From: Thermogladius calderae 1633
GTDB lineage: Archaea > Thermoproteota > Thermoprotei_A > Sulfolobales > Desulfurococcaceae
Direction of reading: 5' to 3'
DNA length: 64,000 bases
NCBI RefSeq assembly: GCF_000264495.1
Contig: NC_017954.1
Location: forward strand, 744,001 to 808,000
The position numbers were made by a program, and so were the translations under genes. Of this stretch, positions 41,083-50,119 are shown in pieces. Numbering within the stretch: position 1 is the stretch's first letter; each line of letters begins with the position of its first letter. The notes beneath the pieces were generated by a model that saw nothing but the letters and a program-made list of their open reading frames with translations, searched no databases and was not told the origin of the DNA.

Positions 41083-41745
41083 CTAGAGCCTCCTGCTGAA
41101 CATCAACTTCAGTATTACCCCCACGTCCTCGCACACGTCCGTAATAGACTCAAGGTCGTCGACCAGCCCGGGGAGTATCACACACTTCGGCGTCAGGGAT
41201 GCCACACACTCTTTGTAGAGCTCCTCGAGTATTTTCAACCTCAAGTCGTCGACCTCTTTCTCGAGCTTCTCTACATTGCCCAACCTCTCGAGCGAGCTTA
41301 TCGACCCCTCGATCACCGACTTAATCGTGTCAACCAGCTCGTTCACCGCCTTACGAGAGGCCTCAATGATCGTCTTAATATCGCTAGAGTAGGGCTCGTC
41401 CACCCTCAGGCCTCCCTTCGTGTAGGCTAGTATCCTCTTGGAGGCGGACTTGCTGAAGCCGGCTATGTCGTCGACGAGCGTGACCATCTTCAACAGGTCC
41501 TCCCTATCGATCGGGTGTACGTACGCCATCCTGAGCTCGGAGATTATCTCCCTCTTCAGCTTATCGGCCTCCCTCTCAAGTCTGTAGACTTTCTCGAACA
41601 GGCTGTCTAGCTCGGGAGAGCCCGCCAGCGAGGCGGAGAAGAGGGTCTCGAGAGCTACTACCGTCTCGAGGACTTTAAGAGCGTGGTCCACTATCTTCAA
41701 CTTTATTACGTCGACCCTCCTCTTCCCGGTCCCGTGCTCACTCAT
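41083..41745 (-). CDS. DUF47 / PhoU-like regulatory helical protein
   Basis: A 220-residue all-helical protein of COG1392. FEKVYRLEREADKLKREI, AYVHPIDREDLLKMVTLVDDIAGFS and the C-terminal VDDLESITDVCEDVGVIL match the DUF47 family, whose members resemble PhoU and usually sit beside PiT phosphate permeases. No PiT gene is next to this one. It leads a run with the MobA-like and hypD genes. The start is ATG at 41745 with GGTG about 8 bases before it. Confidence 0.85.
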   Translation of the reverse strand: MSEHGTGKRRVDVIKLKIVDHALKVLETVVALETLFSASLAGSPELDSLFEKVYRLEREADKLKREIISELRMAYVHPIDREDLLKMVTLVDDIAGFSKSASKRILAYTKGGLRVDEPYSSDIKTIIEASRKAVNELVDTIKSVIEGSISSLERLGNVEKLEKEVDDLRLKILEELYKECVASLTPKCVILPGLVDDLESITDVCEDVGVILKLMFSRRL

Positions 41746-41846
41746 CTCAACACCTTAGATATGTGATGACTAGAAGCGTATTAAGCCTAGACTAAAAAAC
41801 TTTAAAAAGGAAGCTCTACACCCCTTTCATACAAGCGGTGCCCTCT

Positions 41847-42560
41847 ATGTCCTGTATAAGGTTTAGAAAGCGGGTTGTTACCCCGTTTTTGAGCGTCGAG
41901 GAACTTGTCCAGTTCTACGAGATCAGTTTGAGGAAGTTGGTCAAGACGCAGAACACTGAGTTGATCGAGCACATAGTGAACGAGGAGCCGAACACCCTCT
42001 TAGTCGTGAAACAAAGTGGTCACACAGCATACATGTTGAGTACAGACGACAAGGTACTCGTCGAGGGGCTAAGCGAGGAATTATGTAGTGAGGGGCTGAA
42101 GGAGTTGATGGTTTACAATGCCAGGCCCCCATTTACAAGCCACGAGCAGTTGTTTGCTTTAGGACTAAGGGTCTTAGACGAGGTTCACACAGAGATGTTC
42201 AGGCTGATTAGAGACGTTTTCGACAAAATCGTGGAGGGGGACATAGAAGGTGCCGGCAGAGATCTCCAGGCGCTGGTCGACCACACGAGGAACAGGCACT
42301 TCAAGTTGGAAGAAGCCCTCATGGTAAAGTACGGTTACTTCCGTTACGACAAACACAGCTACGACTCCCATTTGAAGAGGCACGCGGAGTTCCTGGACGC
42401 ACTTAGCGACGTGATATCGAATTACAGGAGAAAAAATTACCGCGACTTCTTAATCGACTTCATGGGGTTCGTAGACGAGTACTTAAGGTACATGTCGTCC
42501 GATGACAAAAAGCTGGTCGTTTATTTGACCAAGGTCTGCGGCACAGGCTGCACGGTTTAA
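41847..42560 (+). CDS. Hemerythrin-like domain protein with N-terminal extension
   Basis: About 237 residues. The C-terminal 130 match the hemerythrin iron fold: EVHTEMFRLI (H114), RHFKLEEA (H151, E155) and SHLKRHAEF (H175, H179). The spacing of four within each pair equals that of H54/E58 and H73/H77 in the classical protein. The ligand equal to H101 is missing (FVDEYLRYMSSDD), though acidic residues are close. The N-terminal 90 residues are of unknown type. It may sense or store oxygen, nitric oxide or iron. ATG at 41847 is chosen, and GTG at 41838 is possible. A TATA-like CTTTAAAAAGG is at 41801-41811. Confidence 0.6.
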   Translation: MSCIRFRKRVVTPFLSVEELVQFYEISLRKLVKTQNTELIEHIVNEEPNTLLVVKQSGHTAYMLSTDDKVLVEGLSEELCSEGLKELMVYNARPPFTSHEQLFALGLRVLDEVHTEMFRLIRDVFDKIVEGDIEGAGRDLQALVDHTRNRHFKLEEALMVKYGYFRYDKHSYDSHLKRHAEFLDALSDVISNYRRKNYRDFLIDFMGFVDEYLRYMSSDDKKLVVYLTKVCGTGCTV

Positions 42561-42586
42561 ACTATATTAGTTTTCCAGCCAAAATC

Positions 42587-43918
42587 ATGTCAAGACCGAG
42601 CGGGAGTTCCATGACTGAGACTGTTCGCGACTACTCGTTGGTCGATGAGTACATAAGGAGTATGAAGTTCGAGAAGATCAACAAGGGCCTGTTCGTGCTA
42701 CCGGGGCTACTCCTATTCCCCGCCTCCCTGGGATTGATCGCCGAGCTAGCCTATTTGATTACCTTGAGCCCTGTGCCTTGGCTAGTCCTGGGAGCCCTCA
42801 CAGTCATGTTCTCCGGCTTCCTCGTGTCGTCAGCCGTCGCGTCTTACACGCTGCTAAAGAAAGCCTCTCTACACTTCTACGACAGCGCTGTAGTTGTCTA
42901 CTACTGGTCTAGAAAGGAGAACTTCGAGAACGTGCTTAATTACCTACAGGAGAGGAGGGAGGTTAGGAGTCTGCCCTCCCCTGTAACCGGTTTACTCCTC
43001 AACTTACTAGTCGGCGGGATAGGCTACATAGCGATCCTATACTACGTGGAGAAGAGTATTAGAGAGCACATTAGAGTTGAAGAGAAGGCCTTGTTCGGGG
43101 TGTGGACGATCGAGCCCGCCGGCCCTGGAGACCTCGTGAGAGACGTCTTTTTAACGGTAGCGACGCTCGGGCTATACCTCTCCTACTGGGCGTGGAGAGT
43201 CGTCTCTCTCTACAACGAGCACGTTGAGGAAATTCACGGTCAGCATCCCAACCCGCCCTCAAGGAGGGGGCTATTAGGGGTAGACCACCCGGACTTAACG
43301 CTGAGCGGTGTCCTCGGGGTTGTTCTAGCAGTGGGCGGGCTAGACGCCCTCTTAGCGTGGTTAGGCCTGTACGCCCATGTCCACTTCGCGGTAGTACTCG
43401 GGCTAGCATTGTCCTACACGGGGTTGAAGCTCTCGGACAAGCCCATTAGAGGGCTCGCGGTTAGCTACGGCCTTGTCTACCTAGGGTTCGCGTTTTCCAC
43501 GCTCGTGGGGTTTGCCGGCTATACGACGTATACAAATTTGGCAAAGCTCTTCGAGTCGTCGGCGAGTGAGGCCTACAAACTCGGCGCTCTCGGCATCCTC
43601 TTTTACATTTTCTTCAACAACTTCTCCATAGCCTTGTCCTCCGCTCCTCCCCTACTAGGCCCCCTCGTAGTGGGTTACGGCCTGTCCAACAGCGGCGTAA
43701 TATACGGGGCTCTACTAGCCAGCGGCGAGGCCACACCGCTACTTTTCATAATGCCACACACGCCCGTAGAGCTACTCGGCTACGCCGTGTTCACCGTGGC
43801 GTCAGCTCAACTTGCGAGCGGGAAAGGCTCTCCATGGAAGACCATCGTGGTGGGCTCGCTTGTCCTGCTGGCGGCAGCCGCCGTAGAGACGTCCTTGATA
43901 GCGAGCCGCCTACACTAG
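42587..43918 (+). CDS. Membrane protein with SpoIIM/COG1300-like C-terminal domain
   Basis: A 443-residue protein with about ten hydrophobic segments. A DUF4234-like segment (FLTVATLGLYLSYWAWRVV) follows an N-terminal pair of helices. The C-terminal third (FYIFFNNFSIALSSAPPLLG, GLSNSGVIYGALL, FIMPHTPVELLGYA) matches the SpoIIM membrane family. In bacilli SpoIIM acts in engulfment. In archaea the family is linked to membrane-shaping roles that are not well known. ATG at 42587 is taken. ATG at 42611 with GGGAG before it is an alternative. It lies directly after the hemerythrin-like gene on the same strand. Confidence 0.72.
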   Translation: MSRPSGSSMTETVRDYSLVDEYIRSMKFEKINKGLFVLPGLLLFPASLGLIAELAYLITLSPVPWLVLGALTVMFSGFLVSSAVASYTLLKKASLHFYDSAVVVYYWSRKENFENVLNYLQERREVRSLPSPVTGLLLNLLVGGIGYIAILYYVEKSIREHIRVEEKALFGVWTIEPAGPGDLVRDVFLTVATLGLYLSYWAWRVVSLYNEHVEEIHGQHPNPPSRRGLLGVDHPDLTLSGVLGVVLAVGGLDALLAWLGLYAHVHFAVVLGLALSYTGLKLSDKPIRGLAVSYGLVYLGFAFSTLVGFAGYTTYTNLAKLFESSASEAYKLGALGILFYIFFNNFSIALSSAPPLLGPLVVGYGLSNSGVIYGALLASGEATPLLFIMPHTPVELLGYAVFTVASAQLASGKGSPWKTIVVGSLVLLAAAAVETSLIASRLH

Positions 43919-43936
43919 GCGAACCCGGAGTCAAGC

Positions 43937-44893
43937 CTAGACGGGCCTGTAGACAGCGAGTGCTAAGGCGCCGTACAGTACTACGTCGTCTCCCAACTTC
44001 GTGGGGACTATGACAGGAGGTCTCACCACAATGTTCTTTTTAACGATCTCAACGACGGGCTGGTAGAGAAGGTCGGTGTTGTACAGGAATACGCTCCCCC
44101 CGATCGATACGAACTCCGGGTCGTAAGCGTTTATCACGCTGGCGAGGCCCGCAGCGTTCGCCTTGACTATCTCGTCGACGATCAGCCGGCCCAGAGGGTC
44201 ACCTCTCTTGGCCGCCTTGAAGACCTCACGCGGCTCTAGCGACCCGTTTAAGGCCCTCTCGCCTATGACAGATACCTTTGAGATCGAGGGGTTTCTCTCG
44301 GCAACGTACTTTGCGAGTCTGGGTATGTTGGCCCCTCCAGCATACGCCTCCCAGTGGCCGTAGCCGCCGCAGCCGCACCTGAGGTCCGAGTCGTATTTTA
44401 CTACTATGTGCCCGATCTCGTGGGCGTTACCGTCCTTCCCTAGTATGACGCGGCCGTCCACTATGACCCCTCCCCCCACACCAGTGCTGATGGTGACGTA
44501 GACGAGGTTGTTGTAGCCCACGCCCTCTCCGTAGTACTTTTCGGCCAGGACACCAGCCACTGCGTCGTTCACTACATAGACCGGCCTATTAAAGAAGTCT
44601 TCGAGCGGCTTCTTAAGCTCGAACGTCCCCAGGGGGAGGTTTGGGGTGTTCACGACAACGCCCCGCCTCATGTCTAGTGGGCCGATGGTGCCGATGCCTA
44701 TTGCCTCAACCCTCTCGCGGTACTCCTTGAACTCCTTTTCGAACGTCCGGGCGACCTCCTCCGCGACTGCCAGCCTGCCGCCCTCGCGGGGGGTCCTGAC
44801 TACTACCTTTTTGACAAAAACTTCGTCAACAGCGACAGCAAGCCTAGTCCATGTCGCCCCTACGTCAACTGCTAGGTGGACTCTCCTCGCCAC
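43937..44893 (-). CDS. ROK-family glucokinase/hexokinase
   Basis: A 318-residue sugar kinase. DVGATWTRLAV binds ATP phosphate, IGTIGPLDMRRGVVVNTPNL contacts the sugar, VYVTISTGVGGGVIVDG is the ROK core, and CGCGGYGHWEAYAGG is the zinc-binding motif after EIGHIVV. Archaeal ROK enzymes phosphorylate glucose and often several other hexoses using ATP, feeding glycolysis. GAPN at 57.5 kb would work in the same pathway. The GTG at 44893 lies 29 bases inside the end of metG. Confidence 0.9.
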   Translation of the reverse strand: MARRVHLAVDVGATWTRLAVAVDEVFVKKVVVRTPREGGRLAVAEEVARTFEKEFKEYRERVEAIGIGTIGPLDMRRGVVVNTPNLPLGTFELKKPLEDFFNRPVYVVNDAVAGVLAEKYYGEGVGYNNLVYVTISTGVGGGVIVDGRVILGKDGNAHEIGHIVVKYDSDLRCGCGGYGHWEAYAGGANIPRLAKYVAERNPSISKVSVIGERALNGSLEPREVFKAAKRGDPLGRLIVDEIVKANAAGLASVINAYDPEFVSIGGSVFLYNTDLLYQPVVEIVKKNIVVRPPVIVPTKLGDDVVLYGALALAVYRPV

Positions 44894-46406
44894 TTTGAGA
44901 CTCCCTTCTAGCCTGGACTTTCCTGAACAGTATGGGGGCTTCGACTATGTTGTACCTCTCCACGCTGCCCACCTTGAAGTCACGTGGGGATACCAGCTTG
45001 AAGCCGAAGCTCTCGGATATCACTGTCGAAGCCCTCGGCGTTACGGGTGAAAGCATGACGGTCACGGCTCTTATGCCCTCTAGGAGGCTGTAAAGCTCCT
45101 TGCTAGGGTCGCTCTTCTCCCAGGGCTTGACCTCGTTTATGTAGGTGTTCAGGGCCTTACCGAGCTCCTGGACTTCCGAGAGCGCTTTGGACACCTCGAG
45201 GGACTCCATGTCTTCAACGTACTTGCCTAGGGCTGTCTCGATGCTCTCCTCTATCTTCTTGTCCACGTCCCTCCTGTACACCTTCCCCTTAACCTTCTTG
45301 GCCGCTAGGACGCCCACTCTCCTAACGAGGTTGCCGTAGGTGTCGGCAAGCTCGGAGTTGTATATTGAGTCCATTAGGTCTATTGTGACCTCAACGTCCT
45401 TGTCTAAGTTGAACAACTTCATCAGCACGTACCTGGCGCCGTCGCTCCCGTTGTACCTCTCCACGAGGAACTCGATGGGGATCACGTTGCCGGCGCTCTT
45501 CCCGATCTTTAGGCCTCTGTTTATCAGGAAGGAGTGTACGATTAGCCTCCTAGGCGGGGATATGTCGAGGGCCTTTAGGAGAGAGAACCACACCACTGTG
45601 TGGAACCACAGTATGTCCTTCCCTATGACGTGGTGTACATTTGGCCAGTACTCCTGGAACCGGGCGTCGTCTGTCAAGTAGCCTATCCCGCTGACGTAGT
45701 TGAGAAGCGCGTCGAACCACACGTATATGGTGTAGTCCGGGTCGAAGGGTACCGGTATACCCCACGCGACCCTGTCTTTCGGCCTGGCCACGGAGACGTC
45801 TCTTAGGCCCTCGGCCTGGACGCGGTTCAAAACCTCCTTGGCGTAGGACGGCGGATAGACGATGTCGGTCTCGGACAGAGTCTTAGTAACGTAGTCTTTG
45901 AACTCGCTCAGCTTGAAGTAGTACGTCTCCTCCTCCAGCCACTCTAGGGGCTTGTTGTGTATTGGGCAGTGCGGCTTGTCGTCGACCAGTACATACTCGC
46001 CGGGCGAGTAGTACCTCTCGCAGTCCACGCAGTACCAGCCGGCGTACTTGGCCTTGTAGATCAACCCCTTCTCGTGGAGCCTCTTGAAGGCCTCCGACAC
46101 GACCTTTTCGTGGTAGCTGTCCGTTGTCCTTATGAAGTGGTCGTAGCTTATGTTGAGCATAACCCAGTACTGCCTGTAGACACCGGCCATCTTGTCCACG
46201 AACTCCTTCGGGGTAATACCCTCCTTCTCGGCCGCTCTCTGTATTTTGAGGCCGTGCTCGTCGTTGCCCGTCAAGAAGAAGACTTTCCTACCCACCAACC
46301 TGTTGTACCTGGCAAGGACGTCCGCGTAAACGGTCGTGTAGGCGTGCCCTATGTGAGGGGGGGCGTTAGGGTAGTATATCGGCGTGGTGATGTACAATCT
46401 CTCCAT
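44865..46406 (-). CDS. metG: Methionyl-tRNA synthetase, bacterial type
   Basis: A 513-residue class I synthetase. The HIGH motif is PHIGH at 17-21 within TTPIYYPNAPPHIGHAYTTV, and the KMSKS variant is KIGKS at 300-304. The connective peptide has one zinc knuckle (C126, C129, C147, H150), as in Thermus- and Bacillus-type enzymes. Typical archaeal MetRS has two knuckles and a different start. So the gene looks bacterial in origin. The C-terminal dimerisation domain is absent. GGTGGAG lies six bases before the ATG. It follows the radical SAM gene on the same strand and overlaps the ROK gene. Confidence 0.94.
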   Translation of the reverse strand: MERLYITTPIYYPNAPPHIGHAYTTVYADVLARYNRLVGRKVFFLTGNDEHGLKIQRAAEKEGITPKEFVDKMAGVYRQYWVMLNISYDHFIRTTDSYHEKVVSEAFKRLHEKGLIYKAKYAGWYCVDCERYYSPGEYVLVDDKPHCPIHNKPLEWLEEETYYFKLSEFKDYVTKTLSETDIVYPPSYAKEVLNRVQAEGLRDVSVARPKDRVAWGIPVPFDPDYTIYVWFDALLNYVSGIGYLTDDARFQEYWPNVHHVIGKDILWFHTVVWFSLLKALDISPPRRLIVHSFLINRGLKIGKSAGNVIPIEFLVERYNGSDGARYVLMKLFNLDKDVEVTIDLMDSIYNSELADTYGNLVRRVGVLAAKKVKGKVYRRDVDKKIEESIETALGKYVEDMESLEVSKALSEVQELGKALNTYINEVKPWEKSDPSKELYSLLEGIRAVTVMLSPVTPRASTVISESFGFKLVSPRDFKVGSVERYNIVEAPILFRKVQARRESQSGEESPPSS

Positions 46407-46456
46407 CTACTCCACCGTTGCCTTGTAATTGATGTTTGTGATAGATATCGACGAAA

Positions 46457-47971
46457 TTAGCTTTTTAACTGATACTCTAGGCTCTTAATGAACTTGTCGG
46501 CCCTCCTGTTCACGTACCACACGAAGTATCTGAGTATGAAGCGCAGAGGCGCGTGGACGGGCGAGGAGAGGTAGTACTTGTTCATGATCTCCCTCGCCCA
46601 GTACGTAGTGTGCTTCAAGGTCTTGTAGAGCACCTCTATGTGCTCCCTCTTTACGTGGTCTTTCAAGAACCAGTCGCCCTTCTTGAGGGCGCCCATCGGT
46701 ACGAAGAACATGGGGACTATGATGCTCCTGTAGGACCTCAGTTTGTCTAGTAGCTCGGAGGTCTTGACGACGTCGTCGGGCGTCTCCTCTGGGAGCCCCA
46801 GTATCAGGGTCGCGGCAGGGATTATGTTGTTCTCGTGCATTATGCGGAACGCGTCCTCGACTATATCGGGCCACATCTCCGGCGGGTACGGGGCGGACTT
46901 GCCTATCATTATCTTCCTTGCTAAATTGACGCTACCGGTCTCTATCCCAACCTCTACGCCGAGGAACTTCCTGCCGTTGGTCAGCACGTAATCGTTCATG
47001 AGCCTCGAGATCAAGCGGTGCTCTTCCTCGGCGTACTTGATAGCCGCCAGGCTAGCGTGAGACCAGGCGAAGCTGCCGTCACCCACTTTCTCGAGCACTG
47101 CCTTGTGGAGCTTGATAAGGGGCTCCGGCCTAGGCTTAACGCCGTCTGCTTGGTACAGTAGGACGTCTTCGCTGTGGAGTATAACGCCCTTCACTCCGTT
47201 CCTGACGTTGACCTCGACCTCGGCCAGTATCTTGTCCAGTGGGATGAACCTCAGGGGCCGCAAAGTGACGCTACAGAACTTGCATCCACGTGGACAGCCC
47301 CTCATTATCTCCACGAGGCCATTCACGCTGGGGGCCTTTATGACCGGGATCTCGTCGAGGCTAGGGGCGTCGGAAGGGCCTACGTAGACGTACCCCGGTA
47401 GCTCCTCGTTGTTCAGAGCCTTCTCGACCAGCTTTACAACAACCCTCTCCCCCTCCCCGTCGATCACCGTGTCGACGCCCCACTTCTTCCAAAGCTCGAG
47501 CTCCCATAGCCATTGCCAGGCGGCGGGCCCGCCGACAATGAACTTGACTCCCTTCTCTTTAGCCTTCCTCACAGGCGGGCTCTCCATGAGGCGCTTAAAA
47601 CTCCTCCTGTTCACCGGCTCTAGGCCGGTAATACTCCACCACTCGCTGCTCGGAGGGCCGTATGCGAAGTAGTCGTGGTGGCTGAACATGAGGACCTTCA
47701 TGGAGTCTAGGTGCTTCCCCAGGTAGTCGGGGTCGATAATGGCGGCTTTAAACCCGGCTTCGACGAGTTTGGCCTCGATCTTCCTCATCCCGTAAGGTGC
47801 CTCTAGTGGCTTGCCCTCCTCGTCGACTTTAGGTCTCGGCGCCGTTATCCAGAGCCACACCTTCTCCGGTAAAGCTATCGGGGGGCCGGTCGCCACGAAC
47901 CCCAGGAACTCTTTGCCGTGGTGGTTGGTCATCATAGTTCTGTCTGTTGTGAGGACCACGTCGTAGCCCAC
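46457..47971 (-). CDS. Radical SAM protein with B12-binding-like N-terminal domain
   Basis: A 504-residue protein. An N-terminal Rossmann-like region (IEAKLVEAGFKAAIIDPDYL, KFIVGGPAAWQWLWE, VIDGEGERVVVKLVEKAL) resembles the cobalamin-binding part of this class. MRGCPRGCKFCSV provides the C-x3-C-x2-C cluster, and VEVGIETGSVNLARKI and ILGLPEETPDDV are radical SAM core segments. The relatives include methylthiotransferases and methyltransferases. The substrate is unknown. The GTG start overlaps the stop of the 122-residue gene. Confidence 0.82.
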   Translation of the reverse strand: MGYDVVLTTDRTMMTNHHGKEFLGFVATGPPIALPEKVWLWITAPRPKVDEEGKPLEAPYGMRKIEAKLVEAGFKAAIIDPDYLGKHLDSMKVLMFSHHDYFAYGPPSSEWWSITGLEPVNRRSFKRLMESPPVRKAKEKGVKFIVGGPAAWQWLWELELWKKWGVDTVIDGEGERVVVKLVEKALNNEELPGYVYVGPSDAPSLDEIPVIKAPSVNGLVEIMRGCPRGCKFCSVTLRPLRFIPLDKILAEVEVNVRNGVKGVILHSEDVLLYQADGVKPRPEPLIKLHKAVLEKVGDGSFAWSHASLAAIKYAEEEHRLISRLMNDYVLTNGRKFLGVEVGIETGSVNLARKIMIGKSAPYPPEMWPDIVEDAFRIMHENNIIPAATLILGLPEETPDDVVKTSELLDKLRSYRSIIVPMFFVPMGALKKGDWFLKDHVKREHIEVLYKTLKHTTYWAREIMNKYYLSSPVHAPLRFILRYFVWYVNRRADKFIKSLEYQLKS

Positions 47972-48339
47972 TAGACCACCTCGACTTCGGCGTTGTAGAG
48001 GCCCTTAAGTAGGTCAGCGCACTTTTCGCTAGCCACAATGATAGGTATCTTTACGCCAGTTATAAGCGTGCCGAGGTTCTTTAGAGCGTCCTCGCAGCTC
48101 TCGACTCTCACACTCTTAATCGATAACGTGAGGGATATGTTGCTCAAAATTATGTCGCGGTAGCGCTCGTAGAACTTGACGTGGTCAAGCTTGGTCAGGA
48201 AGACCAAGTTAAACCTCTTGTTTTTCCTGGCCACTGCGATCCTCGAGAGCGCGCTGTAGATCTCGATAGGCGAGATGTCTTCGTTGTCGACGTCTAGGAC
48301 TACTACGTCTAAAGCTTCCTCAAACAAACCGCTAGACAA
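47971..48339 (-). CDS. Hypothetical protein coupled to the radical SAM gene
   Basis: A 122-residue protein, unrecognised. It alternates beta-strand and helix segments (ALDVVVLDVDNE, ALSRIAVARKNKRFNLVFLTKL, VKIPIIVASEKCADLL), suggesting a small Rossmann-like fold. TTG at 48339 is chosen because the strong Shine-Dalgarno AGGAGG precedes it by a few bases. A nearby ATG runs into a stop. The stop overlaps the radical SAM start, so the two are translationally coupled. Confidence 0.6.
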   Translation of the reverse strand: MSSGLFEEALDVVVLDVDNEDISPIEIYSALSRIAVARKNKRFNLVFLTKLDHVKFYERYRDIILSNISLTLSIKSVRVESCEDALKNLGTLITGVKIPIIVASEKCADLLKGLYNAEVEVV

Positions 48340-48421
48340 AGCTCATCCTCCTGAGTGAACGCGAGGTCTGTTTTTACCCTATATATTGTAGACAACTAAT
48401 AAGAGTTAAAACGTGGTGTGT

Positions 48422-49267
48422 ATGAAGGCATACGTATCGATAGACCTAGAGGGGTTGCCTGGCATCGCCTCGACCACTATGACTACGCCTGATAAGACGC
48501 AGTTCTCGATAGCTGTCAAGGTCATAACTAGGATATCCGAGTTTGTCGCAAAGAGACTACTCGACCTGGGGTTCACCGAGGTGTACTTGGCAGATAGCCA
48601 CGGGCTTATGACGAACATAGACTACGCTGCGGTCCCCGACGGTGTTTACCTTGTTCAGGGCTACCCGCGACCCTACTCGATGTTGACCATGCTAGACGGG
48701 AGCTTTAGCGCGACCATGTTCATAGGCTACCACTCAGCAGCCGGGACAACGAGGGGCTTTCTAGACCACACCATGAGTGGAAGAGTCTTCTACGAGGTGT
48801 ACGTTAACGGGGTCAAGGCCAGCGAGTTTTTGATAAACTCCCTCTACGCGAGGGAGAAGGGTGTCCCAGTCATCCTAGTAGCGGGCGACGCTCACTTGAG
48901 GAGCGAAGTAGAGACCTATTCCACGAACATCGTCTTCGTCGAGCTGAAGAAGGGGCTCTCCCGGTACGCGGCGGTCTACCCGTCGCTGAGTAGAGTGCTA
49001 GAGGAGCTCGACAAGGGCCTGAGGACGGCTGTTGACAGGTTGAAGAGTAAGCACGAGTTCAAATTATTCCTCCAGCCCCCCTATACTCTCGCGGTGAAGT
49101 TCAGGGACAACCTAGTGGCTGATGTAGCCGAGATGACGGGGGCCGAGAGATTGGACGCTTACACTATTAAAAAGACGTTTGGGAGCGCCTCCGAGATGCT
49201 GGGGTTCATCGAAGTACTGGCGTACCTCGGTCTCGGAGTAGAGTACTTAAAGAGCTCGATCAAGTGA
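48422..49267 (+). CDS. D-aminopeptidase, DppA family (M55)
   Basis: About 281 residues of the zinc peptidase family M55: SIDLEGLPGI (metal Asp and Glu), YLADSHGLM, IGYHSAAGTTRGFLDHTMSG and VILVAGDAHLRSEV are its metal and catalytic motifs. DppA forms a decamer and releases N-terminal D-amino acids from short peptides. The ATG at 48422 is preferred, since a TATA-like CTAATAAG about 25 bases upstream suggests a leaderless start. GTG codons at 48413 and 48416 are alternatives. It overlaps the convergent 290-residue gene by 21 bases. Confidence 0.9.
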   Translation: MKAYVSIDLEGLPGIASTTMTTPDKTQFSIAVKVITRISEFVAKRLLDLGFTEVYLADSHGLMTNIDYAAVPDGVYLVQGYPRPYSMLTMLDGSFSATMFIGYHSAAGTTRGFLDHTMSGRVFYEVYVNGVKASEFLINSLYAREKGVPVILVAGDAHLRSEVETYSTNIVFVELKKGLSRYAAVYPSLSRVLEELDKGLRTAVDRLKSKHEFKLFLQPPYTLAVKFRDNLVADVAEMTGAERLDAYTIKKTFGSASEMLGFIEVLAYLGLGVEYLKSSIK

Positions 49268-50119
49268 GCCGAGTTCCCGGTCTAGCCCTAGTTTTTCACC
49301 CAGCTCCCCCAGCCTCTCTATCACACTAGACCTCATGGCAGAGAACTCCTCGTGACTCTTCGAATCGCTCGCAAGAGAGCGGAGCTGTGAAAGGAACGCG
49401 CTTACCCCCCTGAAGACCCTGGTAGGCGCCTCCTTGTCCGACTCCACTGTCTTAAGCGCTGTGTCTAGCACCTTGTTAAGTAGCTCGCCCACCCGGGTGA
49501 GCAGAGTCCTGTGAGCGAAGACGCTCTTCGGAGGGTAGGAGAGGACGATCGAATTCAGCATCTCGACGATGACCTCTAGACAACACACGTGGCAGCCCTC
49601 GGGCTCAACGGCCGAGATCACCTGTGCGACTCTGTCGAGTCCTAGAGTGGTCATGGGCCCGTTGGCGACAAGCCTGACCAGCTCGGCAGCCCTTGTCTCG
49701 TCGGCGTTTGACAACTCGCAAGCCTTCTTCAACAAGTCGGACGTTATGCCTGCCGCTTCCTCGCCCATCCCCAGAAACGGCATTAGCTCTAGCAACGACA
49801 CATACCCGTAGACGTCGTTGAGCCTACCCTGTCTAAGGCTGTCAACGATCACCTCGCTCCTGACACTCGCCTCAACCCAGTCGAGGAGCTCTGGGTCGAC
49901 AGCGTTGGAGAGTAGCTCCAGGAAGATGAATGGGTCTAGGTTGGACTTGAGAGCTCTAAGGAGCTCGAGTCCTCGGCTCGTATCATTCAGCAGGAGGTGT
50001 CTAAGGGCCCTACCAGCCTCTACTATGTCACAGCCCCCAGCCCTGCACTCAAGGGCGAGTTGCCACGGGTTCTCACGGGCCTTCTCGAGTAGGTTGCCCA
50101 TCCAGGCACCTCTTTTCAA
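49247..50119 (-). CDS. Helical protein of unknown function, third gene of the CARF-like/PIN cassette
   Basis: A 290-residue protein that appears almost entirely helical, with repeated leucine-rich stretches (LRHLLLNDTSRGLELLRALKS in part, LLKKACELSNADETRAAELV) reminiscent of solenoid repeats. A cysteine cluster CHVCC is mid-protein and CRAGGC is near residue 25. I do not recognise the family. The ATG overlaps the stop of the PIN gene (50116-50119), so the pair are translationally coupled, suggesting a partner or inhibitor of the nuclease. Confidence 0.6.
   Translation of the reverse strand: MKRGAWMGNLLEKARENPWQLALECRAGGCDIVEAGRALRHLLLNDTSRGLELLRALKSNLDPFIFLELLSNAVDPELLDWVEASVRSEVIVDSLRQGRLNDVYGYVSLLELMPFLGMGEEAAGITSDLLKKACELSNADETRAAELVRLVANGPMTTLGLDRVAQVISAVEPEGCHVCCLEVIVEMLNSIVLSYPPKSVFAHRTLLTRVGELLNKVLDTALKTVESDKEAPTRVFRGVSAFLSQLRSLASDSKSHEEFSAMRSSVIERLGELGEKLGLDRELGSLDRAL

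Noticed and set aside
41764-41790. GTGATGA C-box-like sequence upstream of the hemerythrin-like gene
   Set aside because: No CTGA follows at guide distance and no second pair of boxes exists.
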